From positions 205,324,151-205,388,150 of the forward strand of contig CP136065.1 in NCBI GenBank assembly GCA_032622095.1: DNA of 64,000 bases, given 5' to 3'. The translations under genes were made by a program, and so were the position numbers. This stretch comes from Siphonodentalium dalli (lineage: Eukaryota > Mollusca > Scaphopoda > Gadilida > Siphonodentaliidae). A model generated the notes under the pieces. The model had not been told where the DNA came from, did no database searches, and worked only from the letters and a program-made list of their open reading frames with translations. Below are positions 1 through 10,235 of this stretch, one piece after another; within the stretch, counting starts at the first letter, position 1; each line of letters begins with the position of its first letter.

Positions 1-280
1 ATATCCCATGGATACACATGTGTATAATATACACGAGCATCATGCAGCTGGCCGTTATATTTTGTTTCTAACAGAATGCCGATGGGGTAGTTGAGGAAGC
101 TGAAGTGCGGTTCTGTTATATTTTTTTCATGTTCTTACGACATCATCTTGTATCTGCCAAATTCTTCCACATTAAAAGTTTAAGTGAATGTTGGGAATAT
201 CGTCAAATTACTCTATTTTCTGGCTCAGTGATGATCCGTATGCGACGCAGTTGATCTGTGAATACCTGTCATGGGAAAAC
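1..280. other. No gene; diverged copy of a dispersed repeat
   Basis: I see no coding signal. From about 180 the sequence (ACTCTATTTTCTGGC, then GTTGATCTGTGAA) is a diverged copy of 36440-36500, so this is the start of a dispersed repeat that runs in pieces to about 1640. Confidence 0.5.
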
Positions 281-496
281 TACAGTAATGCCCTAAATAA
301 TTGACTCCTTAACCAAAACAGAATTATGGGTAATTTTTCAGGATTTTGTCGGAAATATGGCTTGTTCCCATTCATCGGAAAGCTCTCAGTGAGAGCTTTC
401 CGATGAATGGGAACAAGCCATATTTCCGATTAAATCCTGAAAAATTACCCATAATTTTTCTGTGGTTAAGGAGTCAATTATTAGGGCATTACTGTA
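281..496. mobile_element. Palindromic mariner-type MITE, full-length copy
   Basis: The element is one long hairpin: two arms of about 107 bp meet near 388-389 (GCTCTCAGTGAGAGC). It begins TACAGTAATGCCC and ends GGGCATTACTGTA. A CAGT terminus flanked by TA is what Tc1/mariner elements show, so a mariner-type MITE is the best inference. It has no coding capacity; open frames over it on both strands are translations of the palindrome. Shorter relatives lie at 30618, 36567, 38065 and 43102. Confidence 0.8.
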
Positions 497-1138
497 GCAA
501 CCAAATAACAGACCGTGACCCTCAAAAGGGCTAAAAGTTTCCATTCTAGACATCAAATACCAAAATTTGTCACCATCACAACCCTTGTACCACATGGAAA
601 TGGCCTGCATACCAAAGGGGAGGAGGGGGGTGACAGTCTGATATTGAAGAATATCTTATTATTGGCCAACTATATCAGAGTTTTGGAATTTTATTTGTAA
701 ATATGTTGACTTCATTTGAATTGATCAAGCCCGGATATAATTCAAAATTTGGTTCTTGATAGAATGTCGGATGTAAATAGATGTGTGTCTGACACATCAA
801 GTTTTGTGTCTGACATAATCCTAAAAAATTAAGGAAAGTTCTAGTTAAATTTATAAGCACTAATGTTGGTGGTCCAATATAGCAATACTGCTGTTATATT
901 ACAGAAAGAAAGCTGATATTGCCAGTCTGTATGAAACTGTTAATATTATTGTGTCTGACAATGTCAGGCTGACATAGGGTCAATTTAAACATGTCAGTGT
1001 TGGGCCTCTTATATCCAGACTTGGAATTGATCATTGTTTGTCTTATTGTTTGACCACTTTCTTCTGTTTATGTTGCGGAGTTGCTATAAATTACCCTTGG
1101 AGATGTTTTGAGATATTAGCCATAATTTGACTTTAATA
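497..1138. other. No gene; dispersed repeat continues
   Basis: No coding exon is supported. The segment resumes the repeat interrupted by the MITE at 281-496; blocks near 660-720 and 1028-1140 (TATTGTTTGACCACTT, GAGATATTAGCCATAATTTG) match 36720-36985. A clustered GTGTCTGACA motif near 785-815 and 950-970 is the only other pattern seen. Confidence 0.45.
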
Positions 1139-1142
1139 TTAA

Positions 1143-1507
1143 AGACATTATGTACTTGTTCGGGTGAGTGAAACTGATAAGTTAGTATCAAGGCGCCTTG
1201 TGAACTGGAGGAATGCACCATTCTACTAACATCGCCGAAAATCTGAAGCAAATCGACTGTACCACTCCATAGAAAACATCGTCTGAACTATGCTCAAATG
1301 TAAATATTTACTACTCGATTCTGGATGCATCTATCGGCGATAAACTAACGAAAATGATTTCACCACCGAGAGTCACTGCATTTAATTAACATATAAGAAT
1401 GGCGGTGTGTGTGTTGTCAAGTTGGATATAATATTTGTAAAAATTACTAATTTGAATAGGATTATTCTCCATTTATATTTGATCACCCTACCGGAGTGTT
1501 TCATATC
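1143..1507 (+). mobile_element. TTAA-type MITE, family B (copy 1)
   Basis: About 365 bp closely matching 16333-16701 and, inverted, 62468-62834. The left end follows TTAA (1139-1142) and starts AGACATTATG; the right TTAA is eroded here but intact in the other copies. TTAA duplication suggests piggyBac or Kolobok type. A 40-bp block of flanking repeat (TATTAGCCATAATTTGAC) lies on both sides, at about 1102-1141 and 1532-1571. Confidence 0.65.
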
Positions 1508-2115
1508 ATTTTGATTGGTGTAAGTCACATTGTGATGTTTTGAGCTATTAGCCATAATTTGACTTTAATATTAATTGGTGTGAGACACATTGTGATGTTG
1601 TGGCTGTCTGTTTTGAACATCTGTTCACTTCTTCATCTTGATAAAACATATGATATTGCACCAGATGTTACTTGTTTCTGAAAAGTTAAATCTTTATGGG
1701 TAATTATTTATCCCAGGATTTTCCCCGACGCTGGATCTATGATCCATACGATTATTTTTATCCCAGGATTTGCCCGATGCAAGGGTTACTCCTATGATTA
1801 TTTTTTGACCGACCTTTCTTCAGTTAGTTGGAAAAAATCTGTAAACCACAAAATAATAAAAACGTGGCCTAAAAATCATAGATGGAATCATGTGATAATT
1901 TGTCATGAGGGTTAAAATCACAGATTTACCTGAAGGCTGAATCACAACTTTCACCAGGCAGTCGGCAATATTGATAGAGCTTTGGCACCAAAAAAACAAA
2001 ATGATTGGTTGCATGTTACTGCCAGAAAGTTATTTCTGACATTGCAATCGTATTGAGGTTGACAGGTAGTGGTACAGATATCCCAAATTCAAAGTCAAAA
2101 CAATATAGAATATTT
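1508..2115. other. No gene recognised
   Basis: The first 140 bases complete the dispersed repeat whose other copy ends near 36985 (ATTAATTGGTGT, CTCATCTTGAT). Near 1713-1770 the phrase TTATCCCAGGATTT occurs twice. No coding exon is supported. Confidence 0.4.
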
Positions 2116-2797
2116 TTAGCTCACCTTGACGAAAGTGGAGAATTTTGCGATGTATCAACAATTTCTGTTAGCAAACCCTACAGGCCACATTTCTCATCCT
2201 ATCATAACCAAATTTCTTTTGGATATTCGGGGTGACCTCTTTTCCAAACACAACACCCATGAACCCATATTATTGTCATGTAAATTGGAGAAATGTTTAA
2301 AAACTTTTAGTTCATCTTCAGGATCGCTTCAAGATGGGATCTACTAAATTTGTACGATATTCGATAAAACACGATGCTGCATGCCGGCACCCATATTGGA
2401 TGTAACTCTTTGCATCACTAAATACTTTGGCATACCCTACAGCCAACAGTATTTATCCAATTAATCCCAAACTTCATGTCTCTTCGTGTTGACCTCTGGT
2501 CACGTAAACATTTAAACTTTCTGTTTTGACATTTTCACCCTGTCCAAGTTGAACTATAGTGTCATTGATACTTTCATTCAATATTCACAGATTCTATGAT
2601 GGGTGGCATGTAATAAACACAGAACAACACATATCAACTGAACCATTAACAAACTTGTGTCGTTCTGTGTATATACACTTTGTAGGAATTTTCTACCTTC
2701 AACTGATGTAACAAACATAAGATCAGAGTTTATTATACTAGTATTTCAAGTTCTGGTGGCCGATATCTTCTACAATAGTGTTACATCCAGGCCTGAG
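2116..2797. repeat. Fragments of a dispersed AGCTCA / ACCCTACAGG repeat
   Basis: A TTTTTAGCTCACCTTGACG block near 2115 begins a repeat whose better copies lie near 33080 and 58325 (TTTTAGCTCAACTT). It continues with AACCCTACAGGCCACAT and TCTCATCCTATCAT, the unit arrayed at 58.4-59.7 kb. The remainder to 2797 is unassigned. No gene is seen. Confidence 0.5.
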
Positions 2798-3222
2798 AAT
2801 ATTGTGCCGGACATTTGCAGAATGAGGTCCACAGAGGGTGAATTTAGTGATGCACCTGGCTAGCATGACTAAATTCGCCCTCTGGGGAACTCATTCTGCT
2901 CAGGCCTCATCTTCTCTGGAAATTATCTTTATTATCAAATTAACAAGTTTTTTGTTAGTTTCTTTAGAAACTTCTTCACAGTTTATTTTCAAATTGGCAA
3001 ACAACACATTGCATAATCGAGGTGCCCAATGGGTACATATTACAATATTCACCATCTGTGAACGTAATTCTTAGTTTGTCTAGGTCTCCTATAGATGAGG
3101 CCATGCAGAATGAGGTCCACAGAGGGGGCATTTAGTTGTGGTAGCCCACTGTGGCAGCATCATTATATTCACCCTCTGGGGACCTCATTCTGCAAATGTC
3201 CGGGACTATGTTCTCAGGCCTG
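2798..3222. mobile_element. Foldback hAT-type MITE with hairpins inside its terminal repeats
   Basis: Long terminal inverted repeats run inward from CAGGCCTGAGAA (2798) and to TTCTCAGGCCTG (3222). Each end contains its own palindrome built on GAATGAGGTCC and CCTCTGGGGACCTCATTC. Flanks GTTACATC and GTTATCTC agree at 6 of 8 positions, compatible with a decayed 8-bp duplication. The better-preserved relative at 42449-42877 has a perfect 8-bp duplication, which supports hAT assignment. The interior shared with that copy includes GGTGCCCAATGGGT. Confidence 0.65.
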
Positions 3223-3305
3223 GTTATCTCCGTCATTTGTTTATATTATGTAACATTTTGAATTCTCAGTTGAGAAAACAGTAACATGCTCGTGCTCGAG
3301 ATTTT

Positions 3306-3454
3306 TTAACCCTTTCAGTGCCAAGTCCGATTTTTGTATCAACCCATATTTCCTTGATCATTTTTCAAATTTATTGATTATAATAATGTGATACATTGAT
3401 GGAAAGAGCTCTAAGGGTCGATACAAAAATCGGACTTGGCACTGAAAGGGTTAA
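3306..3454. mobile_element. TTAACCCTTTCAGTGCC MITE, half-deleted palindrome
   Basis: Flanked by TTAA and beginning CCCTTTCAGTGCCAAG; it ends with the inverse, CTTGGCACTGAAAGGG plus TTAA. A TTAA target with CCCTTT termini is what piggyBac elements show. Compared with the full palindrome at 31463-31680, about 70 bp of the right arm is missing after GAGCTCTAAG. Confidence 0.75.
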
Positions 3455-4165
3455 TGGCCCACTTAATTTTCGAATCCCCCAGATCACATTTTATAAAATA
3501 TTGCCATATTATATACCATTTGAAAGAGGAAGCTCCAAAACATTGTATTGTCAACTTATCCGGTGTAATAAACTGTGAACATGTTGTTTTTTGTTGAGGT
3601 ACCGACGTGTTTTCTGTGCTTAAGTTTAATCTGGACTACTCAGTGTATTATTTTCAATGGAAGGGGAATAACTCTATATCTTAGTTTGAATTCTGTTCCA
3701 TTCTGGGAGTGAAAAGGGGGTAATGTTTCTATGATTTCAGCTATTTTCTATTACTCTATGGGCACCTTCTAAGACAAAGATGTTCCAAATGGTGATGAAT
3801 TATTGTATTTTAATCATATTTTATATCATAGATTGTTATTAAAACCGTATATCAAGGCACTATAAAAAAAAATAATCGGCGACTCGAAAATTAAATGGGC
3901 CTTTAACTATACTGAGATACTACTGTAAATTATATATAGAGTCAGGATGGCACGTATTGAATTAAGTTTTTGTTAATTGGTCATTAAAAATTTAATTTAT
4001 TTGGTACAAGCTGATTTATAACCGAATGTGCTATTATTACCATTGAAAATGATAATAACTATGTTCAATCCAGAATAGTTTGTGATAGCAATGGAAAATC
4101 AGGGTAATTTTAACTTTTATGTTTTTATTAGATTTGTAATAATATAAGATTGCCAATTGAAATCA
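3455..4165. other. No gene or recognised element
   Basis: AT-rich sequence without a supportable coding region. A CGAATCCCCC block near 3473 and GGCGACTCGAAAATTAA near 3878 form a weak inverted pair, possibly the ends of an unrecognised element. Confidence 0.35.
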
Positions 4166-4480
4166 CTCATCCAATCAGCACCAAACTTCAAATGGATCTT
4201 CGGAGTGACCTCTAGATGGGAGCCTCCTTTTTGACTGAAATTTGTTGAAAAACATGGCCGCCAGTGTCCATCTTGGAATTTACTCTTTGTATGACTATAA
4301 ATCCTTTGGCACAAACTACAAACCACATCCCTCATCCGATCATCATCAAACTTCATTTGTATTTCAGGGTGACCTCTAATTTATTTTCCTTCTTCTTTGT
4401 CATACTATTCATTGTTCAGCAAAAAATCAACTCCTTCCCAAGTTCAGCTACAGTGTCATTGACACTTTCATTTCAATATT
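4166..4480. repeat. Fragment of the ACATGGCCGCCAG / CATCTTGGA satellite-like unit
   Basis: Contains about one and a half units of the ~185-bp sequence arrayed at 58.4-59.7 kb: TCATCCAATCAGCACCAAAC, GTGACCTCTAGATGGGAGCC, ACATGGCCGCCAGTG, CATCTTGGAATTTACTC, then the next unit. Related fragments occur at 9906, 16700, 33240, 37560 and 56270. Confidence 0.6.
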
Positions 4481-4799
4481 TTCTGTTAGAAATATTTGAT
4501 TTGAACACCGAAAATGAATTTTTTTTGTTTCTGGATTATGTTTTCCAGATTTTGAGATTTTTTTTTTTAATAAATAGCCTTTCTCGATCTCAAATTTGAG
4601 ATCTAATTGCCTGAGAACGGTACAGTTATTTTATTTTAATGGCCTTTCTATAACTAGTGAACTTGAAGATAATGCACTTCTGAAAAAATAATATATTAAT
4701 CCAATACAAAACCTTACAAACAGCAGAATGTTGTTAGTGCCATAAACCAAAATCGAACTTCCATTGAGTGGATATATACTGTGACACAAGTCTGGATTT

Positions 4800-5035
4800 A
4801 GTGTGTCTGACATATGCAGAATGACGTCCCCAGAAGATGAATATCCCACACAGTGGGCTATCATCATCAAATTCACCCTCTGGGAACCTCATTCTGCTTA
4901 GGCCTCAACTGCTATGGGAGACCTATAAGATAAGATTGAAGTTCCTCTGTTGAATTTGGTTATGTTCACACATTGGTCACCTCGATTATGCAATTTTTTG
5001 TGTGTGCAAATTAGGGGATATAGATACTTCCCATA
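4800..5035. mobile_element. Partial copy of the 2798 / 42449 foldback MITE family
   Basis: One hairpin end (CATATGCAGAATGACGTCCC through CCTCTGGGAACCTCATTCTG) is followed by family interior read from that end (AACTGCTATGGGAGACC, TTGGTCACCTCGATTATG, AATTAGGGGATATAGA). The opposite terminus is missing, so this is a truncated copy. Confidence 0.5.
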
Positions 5036-5212
5036 ATGAGTCAAGAAAGTTGTATGATGATAATATATAATTTATTCTTGATTCGGTTTTCCTGAGTTGG
5101 GTTGGTCTGGTTGTCCCTGGGTTGAGTGGTCCTGTTTCCATCTGATCCATGCATGTGTATGATACCAGTAGATCAAGTTATCACCAGAGGTCTATTATTT
5201 ATTTGTCCCTAT

Positions 5213-5622
5213 TTGGCAGCCTAAATCACAGTCTTGGGAGTCACTCATTATAAAATTAATTAAATGTAACAACAAAACATTACCTTAGAAACATATATAT
5301 ATTATTTTTATAATAAAAAAAAACAAGTCAGAAACAATGAGAAAATAAAAAGCAGAATTTATTTTTGGTGCTGTGACATCACAATTAACTGAGGAGAACA
5401 CCACTTCCTCTCAAAAACTTGTGACATCACAGGGGTTGCACAAATGTCACCAAGCATGAAAGCTAAGGAAACCTTCAGTTTTGCCAAACTGGTGTTTCAT
5501 ATACATTGTATTATAAAAAGGATTTATATATTTGAAAGGTATTATTTAGTTGTTACATTTATTAATAAAATTAATTAATTTTATAATCAGTGATTCCCAT
5601 AAACTGTGCCTAAATAGAGCAT
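5213..5622. mobile_element. Non-autonomous element with ~70-bp terminal inverted repeats
   Basis: The left arm contains GAGTCACTCATTATAAAATT, then AATGTAACAAC. The right arm gives the inverse: GTTGTTACATTTATT, AATTTTATAATCAGTGATTC, then TGCCTAAATAG. The interior carries no coding sequence. Superfamily is not clear because no target duplication could be fixed. Confidence 0.6.
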
Positions 5623-5695
5623 AGAATGTATACATGTATAGAATAATCAATTTATATATATGAGAAAATACAGTACTGGAGAGAGGGTAGTCAGA

Positions 5696-5732
5696 CCTGA
5701 CTTGATGAACTTAATGTTCGTATCAAGTCAGG
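5696..5732. other. Short perfect stem-loop
   Basis: CCTGACTTGAT (5696-5706) pairs perfectly with ATCAAGTCAGG (5722-5732); inside it GAAC and GTTC can pair further around a TTAAT loop. It is an isolated inverted repeat between two MITEs. The stem is too short for a canonical pre-miRNA. Confidence 0.5.
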
Positions 5733-5943
5733 ACGCTGCTGTGTTTCAGCATGGGCGAGTAGCTAATTTGTTTAAATACACTTAATTTTAAGAATCAACT
5801 AACAGTAACACAGTCATTAATGTTAACAATATTGCAATCTTTATTAACTCTGACACCTAACAGAAAGTGTGTATAATTCCGTAATTATTTAATCCAAACA
5901 GAAAACACATGTTGCAAATGGCCGAAGCAAGGCAAATAGGGCT

Positions 5944-6411
5944 GATGGGGTCATTGTCACAAGGCTCCTGTCACATTCGTAGCCAGCTTTTTAAATCGAT
6001 CACAAATGTACCCAGCTTTTCTACGGCGATCACATTTGTAGCCAGCTTTTCATATTCATGCGAGCCTCAATGAACAAGATTAGGTTAGTCTCATTTTTCT
6101 GAGTTGATGAATGAAAAACAACATAAATTTTAATTTTTATATTAGTTCATCTAATAACCCGAGGTTACCGATCAATGTCGTTAGATGCTCGAATTATATT
6201 CCAATATAAGTTGATAAACGAAGTCAGTTTTGGAGCATGACGTCGATATTTTAGTCACGAACGCGATGACATCATATTTCGCGCCATATAAAGCATGGAA
6301 TTAAAAAAGCTGGCTACGAATGTGATCGCCGTAGAAAAGCTGGCTACATTTGTGATCGATTTAAAAAGCTGGCTACGAATGTGACCGGAGCCTTGTGACA
6401 ATGACCCCATC
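5944..6411. mobile_element. Foldback element whose arms carry repeated GTAGCCAGCTTTT units
   Basis: Arms of about 110 bp start GATGGGGTCATTGTCACAAG and end CTTGTGACAATGACCCCATC. Each contains three staggered copies of a GTAGCCAGCTTTT-type unit alternating with CGATCACA. The central spacer (about 6060-6295) has no coding sequence. No clear target duplication; superfamily unknown. Confidence 0.8.
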
Positions 6412-7099
6412 GGCGCAAGTAGGTGGTCCTAAATATCACATGACAACACGTGCACGTCACATGTGACCGACAACATGGGAGTTACCCCTAGTAAGGTTAG
6501 TAGAGCAAAGGTAACGCATGCGCAGGGTGTAGTTAAACTCGACCTAATTGTGGATAGTTCGGATATTCCAAGGGGATTCACAAGTGCGTGCAATGACATG
6601 TTGCGGTCACATGTTATGGTAGACATGTCAGTGTTTACATTCTGTTATTTGTCGGATTTTAAGAATAAATGACATGTAGATGAGTGGATGTTTTCAAACT
6701 TATATTAGTATTTAGTTGGTAAATACATGTGCGTTGGTCATAATTGTTACTTTTATTGAAAATCTACTCGCTCATAGCATTCATTGACCAGCGATGGAAC
6801 TAAGATGGCATATGCCATGCTACTAAGTTCCAATGGATCTGGAGAGAGGGGCAATCAAGAAAATAATTTTATGATGATGAGTAAAATATTATTCTTTATT
6901 TGGTTGGGCTGTCCCATGCGAACCAAAATCCAAGAGAAGGAGACAGTTTTTCGACAGGTGAGATGATTTTATCTTCACATTTTCGGTCGAACTTGATTAT
7001 TCAAATCCTGTTTCAGATTCAAAATTTATTCCCAAACACCGACAAAATGATAATGAAGCCTTCTTTATTTGAGCACAAGAAATCCGTGGGCAGATTCAT
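6412..7099. other. No gene recognised
   Basis: Open frames of 60-70 codons occur here but show no recognisable motif. The last 200 bases may be the decayed N-terminal part of the Tc1 fossil that follows, but I could not match it residue by residue. Confidence 0.35.
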
Positions 7100-7836
7100 G
7101 AAGTGAGGGGAGCCAGTTCCAGATGCAATCGACGCCACTGTCCACAACTACATGGACTTAGACGTATTGCTGTCATACCATGGAGAAGCATGTTTGTGAT
7201 GGGCCAGGAGACATATTGCTGTCATACCATGGAGAAGCATGTTTGTGATGGACCAGGCTCCACACACATTGAAGTTGATTGAACCAGATATCAATGGACC
7301 AAACTGCTTTTCACAGATGAATGTTGTGTTTACCTTCGCCATGTTGAGTTGACTAAAGAAGACTTGTGGACAAAGATAGCAAAGATACGATAATATGACG
7401 GTGGCAGTGTGATGGTACCTGATATGAATGGGAATCAGTTCTGATCACAAAACGGATATGCACCAAATCCAAGGCAAATTTAATGCTCGCCAGTTTGTGA
7501 CCGCAGTTCATTCTCCATGTTTGATTTAATGGACAAAAACACCAGGCTACACAGTGGGAGCGTTATCACGGATCTTCTGGCAAATCAAATCAGCCAGGAT
7601 GTTATGGCCAGCTAATTATATAATTCAGCTGATTTAACCCAGTAGAACACCTGAGGGACTTGTTGAAGCTGTCTGTCTAGAAACCTGTGAACGAGCAAAA
7701 TGTGTTGTGAGACAAACAATTATGTGGCAAGAGGAGTGGGCTGCTTACCCCAATGATGCACAAGGCAGCTAATCAACAGTATGGTAGTACATCATCGCCA
7801 AGTTTTACAGAGGAATGGGGGCTACAATTGTTATTG
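7100..7836 (+). pseudogene. Decayed Tc1/mariner-type transposase
   Basis: Tc1 transposases are DDE enzymes that cut and paste DNA at TA sites. Here family motifs appear in order but in shifting frames: WTKLLFTDECCVYL (near 7292-7335, first catalytic Asp), DGGSVMVP (near 7398), a remnant MDKNTRLHS (near 7530, in the place of the second Asp motif), VITDLLANQISQDVM (near 7562), NPVEHLRDLL (near 7636, the NP-E-HLWD motif of the third acidic residue), and LINSM followed by QVLQRNGGY (near 7765-7830) at the C-terminus. A duplicated 58-bp block (CATACCATGGAGAAGCATG at about 7175 and 7223) and several stops show that it is dead. No inverted repeats of its own were found. Related to real Tc1 elements by motif order, not by an alignment. 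Confidence 0.75.
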
Positions 7837-8051
7837 AAAACATATGATATTAAGAAATAAAAAATTACAAGAAAACAGTCTGTGAAATATCTCAATAGTA
7901 AATGGGCTCTCAGTGAATGGTTAAAGGTCCCCATATCATCACATTCCAACAACAACAAATTTTTTTGAAATGCCACTTCAGTTATCAGAATCGATTAATT
8001 GCCCAAAAATAATGCTAACCAGAGTCAACTATAGTATAAAATTGCCCAAAA

Positions 8052-8830
8052 CCTGTTATTATACCCACTTTAAAAAAAAAAGGGGGGGTATACTGTTTTG
8101 CACCTGTCCGTACGTCCTTCCGATGTCTGTTCATGTCATAACTTGAACAGTAGTGCTCGGATCTCAATGAAATTATGTATGGCTGTTCATTACTATGAGG
8201 GCATTCAATAGAGGGTTACATCGTTTTGTTCGGATTTTCCATTCTAGAGTTATTCATCTTTGTTTATCTTGAAATGTTGGATTTTTGGTCTGTCTGGTGT
8301 CTGTTCATGTCATAACTTCAACAGTTGTGCTGGGATCTCAATGAAATTTGGTATTGATGTTCACTACTATGAGGACATTAAAAAGAGGGTTCCATTGTTT
8401 TGTTCGGATTTTCCATTCTAGAGTTATACATCTTTGTTTATCTGGAAATGTTGGCTTTTTGGTCCGTCTGGTGTCTGTTCATGTCGTAACTTCAACAGTT
8501 GTGCTGGGATCTCAATGGAATTTGGTACGGATGTTCACTACTATGAGGACATTCAATAGAGGGTTCCATTGTTCTGTTCCGCTTTTCCATTCTAGAGTTA
8601 TTCATCTTTGTTTATCTGGAAATGTTGGTTGTTTGGTCCATCCGATGTCTGTTCAGCTCATAACTTGAACAGTAATGCTCGGATCTCAATGAAATTTTGT
8701 ATGGATTTTCACCACTATGAGGACATTTAATGGCACATTAAAATGTTTGTTTTGTTTTTATTGTTCTATAGTTACTCATCTTTGTTTATATGAAAATGCT
8801 GGTGTTTGGGTCCATCTGTCTGAGTATAGC
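8052..8830. repeat. Helentron-like element core: four ~181-bp tandem units
   Basis: Starts with a TATACCCAC...GGGGGGGTATAC inverted pair, then CCTGTCCGTACGTCC, then four units of about 181 bp. Each unit has TGTCTGTTCATGTCATAAC, GGATCTCAATGAAATT, ACTATGAGGACATT and TTCATCTTTGTTTATCTG. This layout (short inverted end, CGTCC tract, tandem core) is that of molluscan pearl-type Helentron derivatives. The long open frame over it is a translation of the repeats. Confidence 0.6.
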
Positions 8831-9142
8831 CATCATAAGTTATAGATATGCTCACACTAGGCGGTATGCCACGAGGGGGTATGCACCGGACGACTGTCCA
8901 TCTCTTTGTTTTTCAACGTTTGGTTAAAGAAATTTTGCCAGTTGTCAAATATCTGACACAAAAAAAGCCACTGGGTTTTAGAGTTATCTATCTTCATCCG
9001 CTATCTGGTCAGATAAGTTCTTCTTGTCGACAGTTTACTGGGCCACTTTAAATTAAAATAATAGATTTCAAACATCGATATCTGATCACTCCTAGCTTTG
9101 ATGGGTGGGTTCCTCGACTCGAATCAAATATTTTTTATACCT
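8831..9142. other. No gene; flank of the tandem-repeat element
   Basis: Sequence after the last unit has no clear family. From about 9055 (ATAGATTTCAAACATCGATA, then TTTGATGGGTG) it resembles 40700-40775, just as 7978-8048 resembles 40530-40600, so 8052-9050 looks like an interruption of an older repeat. Confidence 0.45.
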
Positions 9143-9611
9143 TTAACCCTTTCAGTGCCAGGGACCGATCTCATCGGCCCTAATTTACGGTCTGTAAAAT
9201 CTTTTTTTGTTTGTTTTTTTTTTAGAGTTATTAGATTTTTTGGGGTTGAATTTTTTTTAAATGCTTAAGCATGCTATAGTGAATTTAAAAACAAACTGGA
9301 TAAAACCTTAGGGGCATGTTATAACTCAAAACTATCACCAAGTATTCATAGTAATAATTTTGATGCCCATGAAAAACGTAAGATTCCCTGGCACTAAACC
9401 TACAAAATAAGTCTGTTAAAGAATATAAGAAAAAATTAATAAAATTGTAAAAAATTGTAAACAATAATAACAAATGATGAAAAATTGTTAGGCCAATGCA
9501 TTCTCTTATATATGCGAGGCGACCTATGTTCGACTCGCATATATAAGAGAATGCATTGGCACAGGGTATATGGGTTGATACAAAAATCGGACCTGGCACT
9601 GAATGGGTTAA
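9143..9611 (-). mobile_element. TTAACCCTTTCAGTGCC MITE with internal palindrome
   Basis: TTAA-flanked, with CCCTTTCAGTGCCAGG at one end and CCTGGCACTGAATGGG at the other; piggyBac-type by TTAA target and CCCTTT terminus. A near-perfect palindrome at about 9491-9563 is built on CCAATGCATTCTCTTATATA. Around 9264-9270 it holds the undisturbed sequence ATGCTTAAGCATGC, the empty counterpart of the insertion at 44287-44869. Confidence 0.75.
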
Positions 9612-9905
9612 ACACTCTCAGGGTAATAATTCTCAGAATATTTCTGTAATTACCGTGTTCCCATACCGAGAAAAATTTACTATCGGCTGAATATCTTTGA
9701 AGATATGTTGAATTATATGTTAGTTCACTGAATGTCATGGTATCTGGCACTATTTGCATTGGAATGGTGCATGTGTCCACAATCACACAAAGGTTCTATT
9801 TCGTTATAATGTTAATCATTGTAAGTGCTAGAAGATTTCAGACTTATGCTCTCATTTGGGCTTAATCACGATTCGTTCAACAGCTCTGATTGTTATGTTT
9901 TAATG
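9612..9905. other. No gene or element recognised
   Basis: AT-rich single-copy-looking sequence without a supportable coding region. Confidence 0.3.
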
Positions 9906-10235
9906 AGAAATCCTTTAGCAAACCCTACCGAGCATATCCCTCATCCGATCATTGCCAAACTTTATATGGATCCTTGCAGTGACCTCTAGATGGGTGCTTA
10001 CAATTTTTTCCAAATTATGTTAAAAAACTTGGCTGCCAGTGGCCATCTTGGATTTTACTCTTTGTGTGACTAAATCCTTTAGCACACCTCACAGGTCACA
10101 TTTCTCATCCAATCATCACCAAACTTCATATCTAAGGGGTGACCTCTAGATGGGAACGTCCCTATTTTCCTGATATTTGTTTTAAAAAAACATGGCCGCC
10201 AGCAGCCATTTTGGATTTCAAATGTGAATTCAGCA
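9906..10235. repeat. Two units of the CCTCTAGATGGG / CATCTTGGATTTTAC satellite-like repeat
   Basis: Two consecutive units: CATCCGATCATTGCCAAACT, GACCTCTAGATGGG, CAGTGGCCATCTTGGATTTT, then CATCCAATCATCACCAAACT and ACATGGCCGCCAGCAGCC. It is the same unit as the array at 58.4-59.7 kb. Confidence 0.65.

Noticed and set aside
5696-5732. microRNA precursor
   Set aside because: The stem is only 11 bp plus a short inner helix, too short for a Drosha substrate.
8348-8668. 106-codon open frame with an internal peptide repeat
   Set aside because: It follows the ~181-bp tandem units of a Helentron-like core; no start context and no family resemblance.
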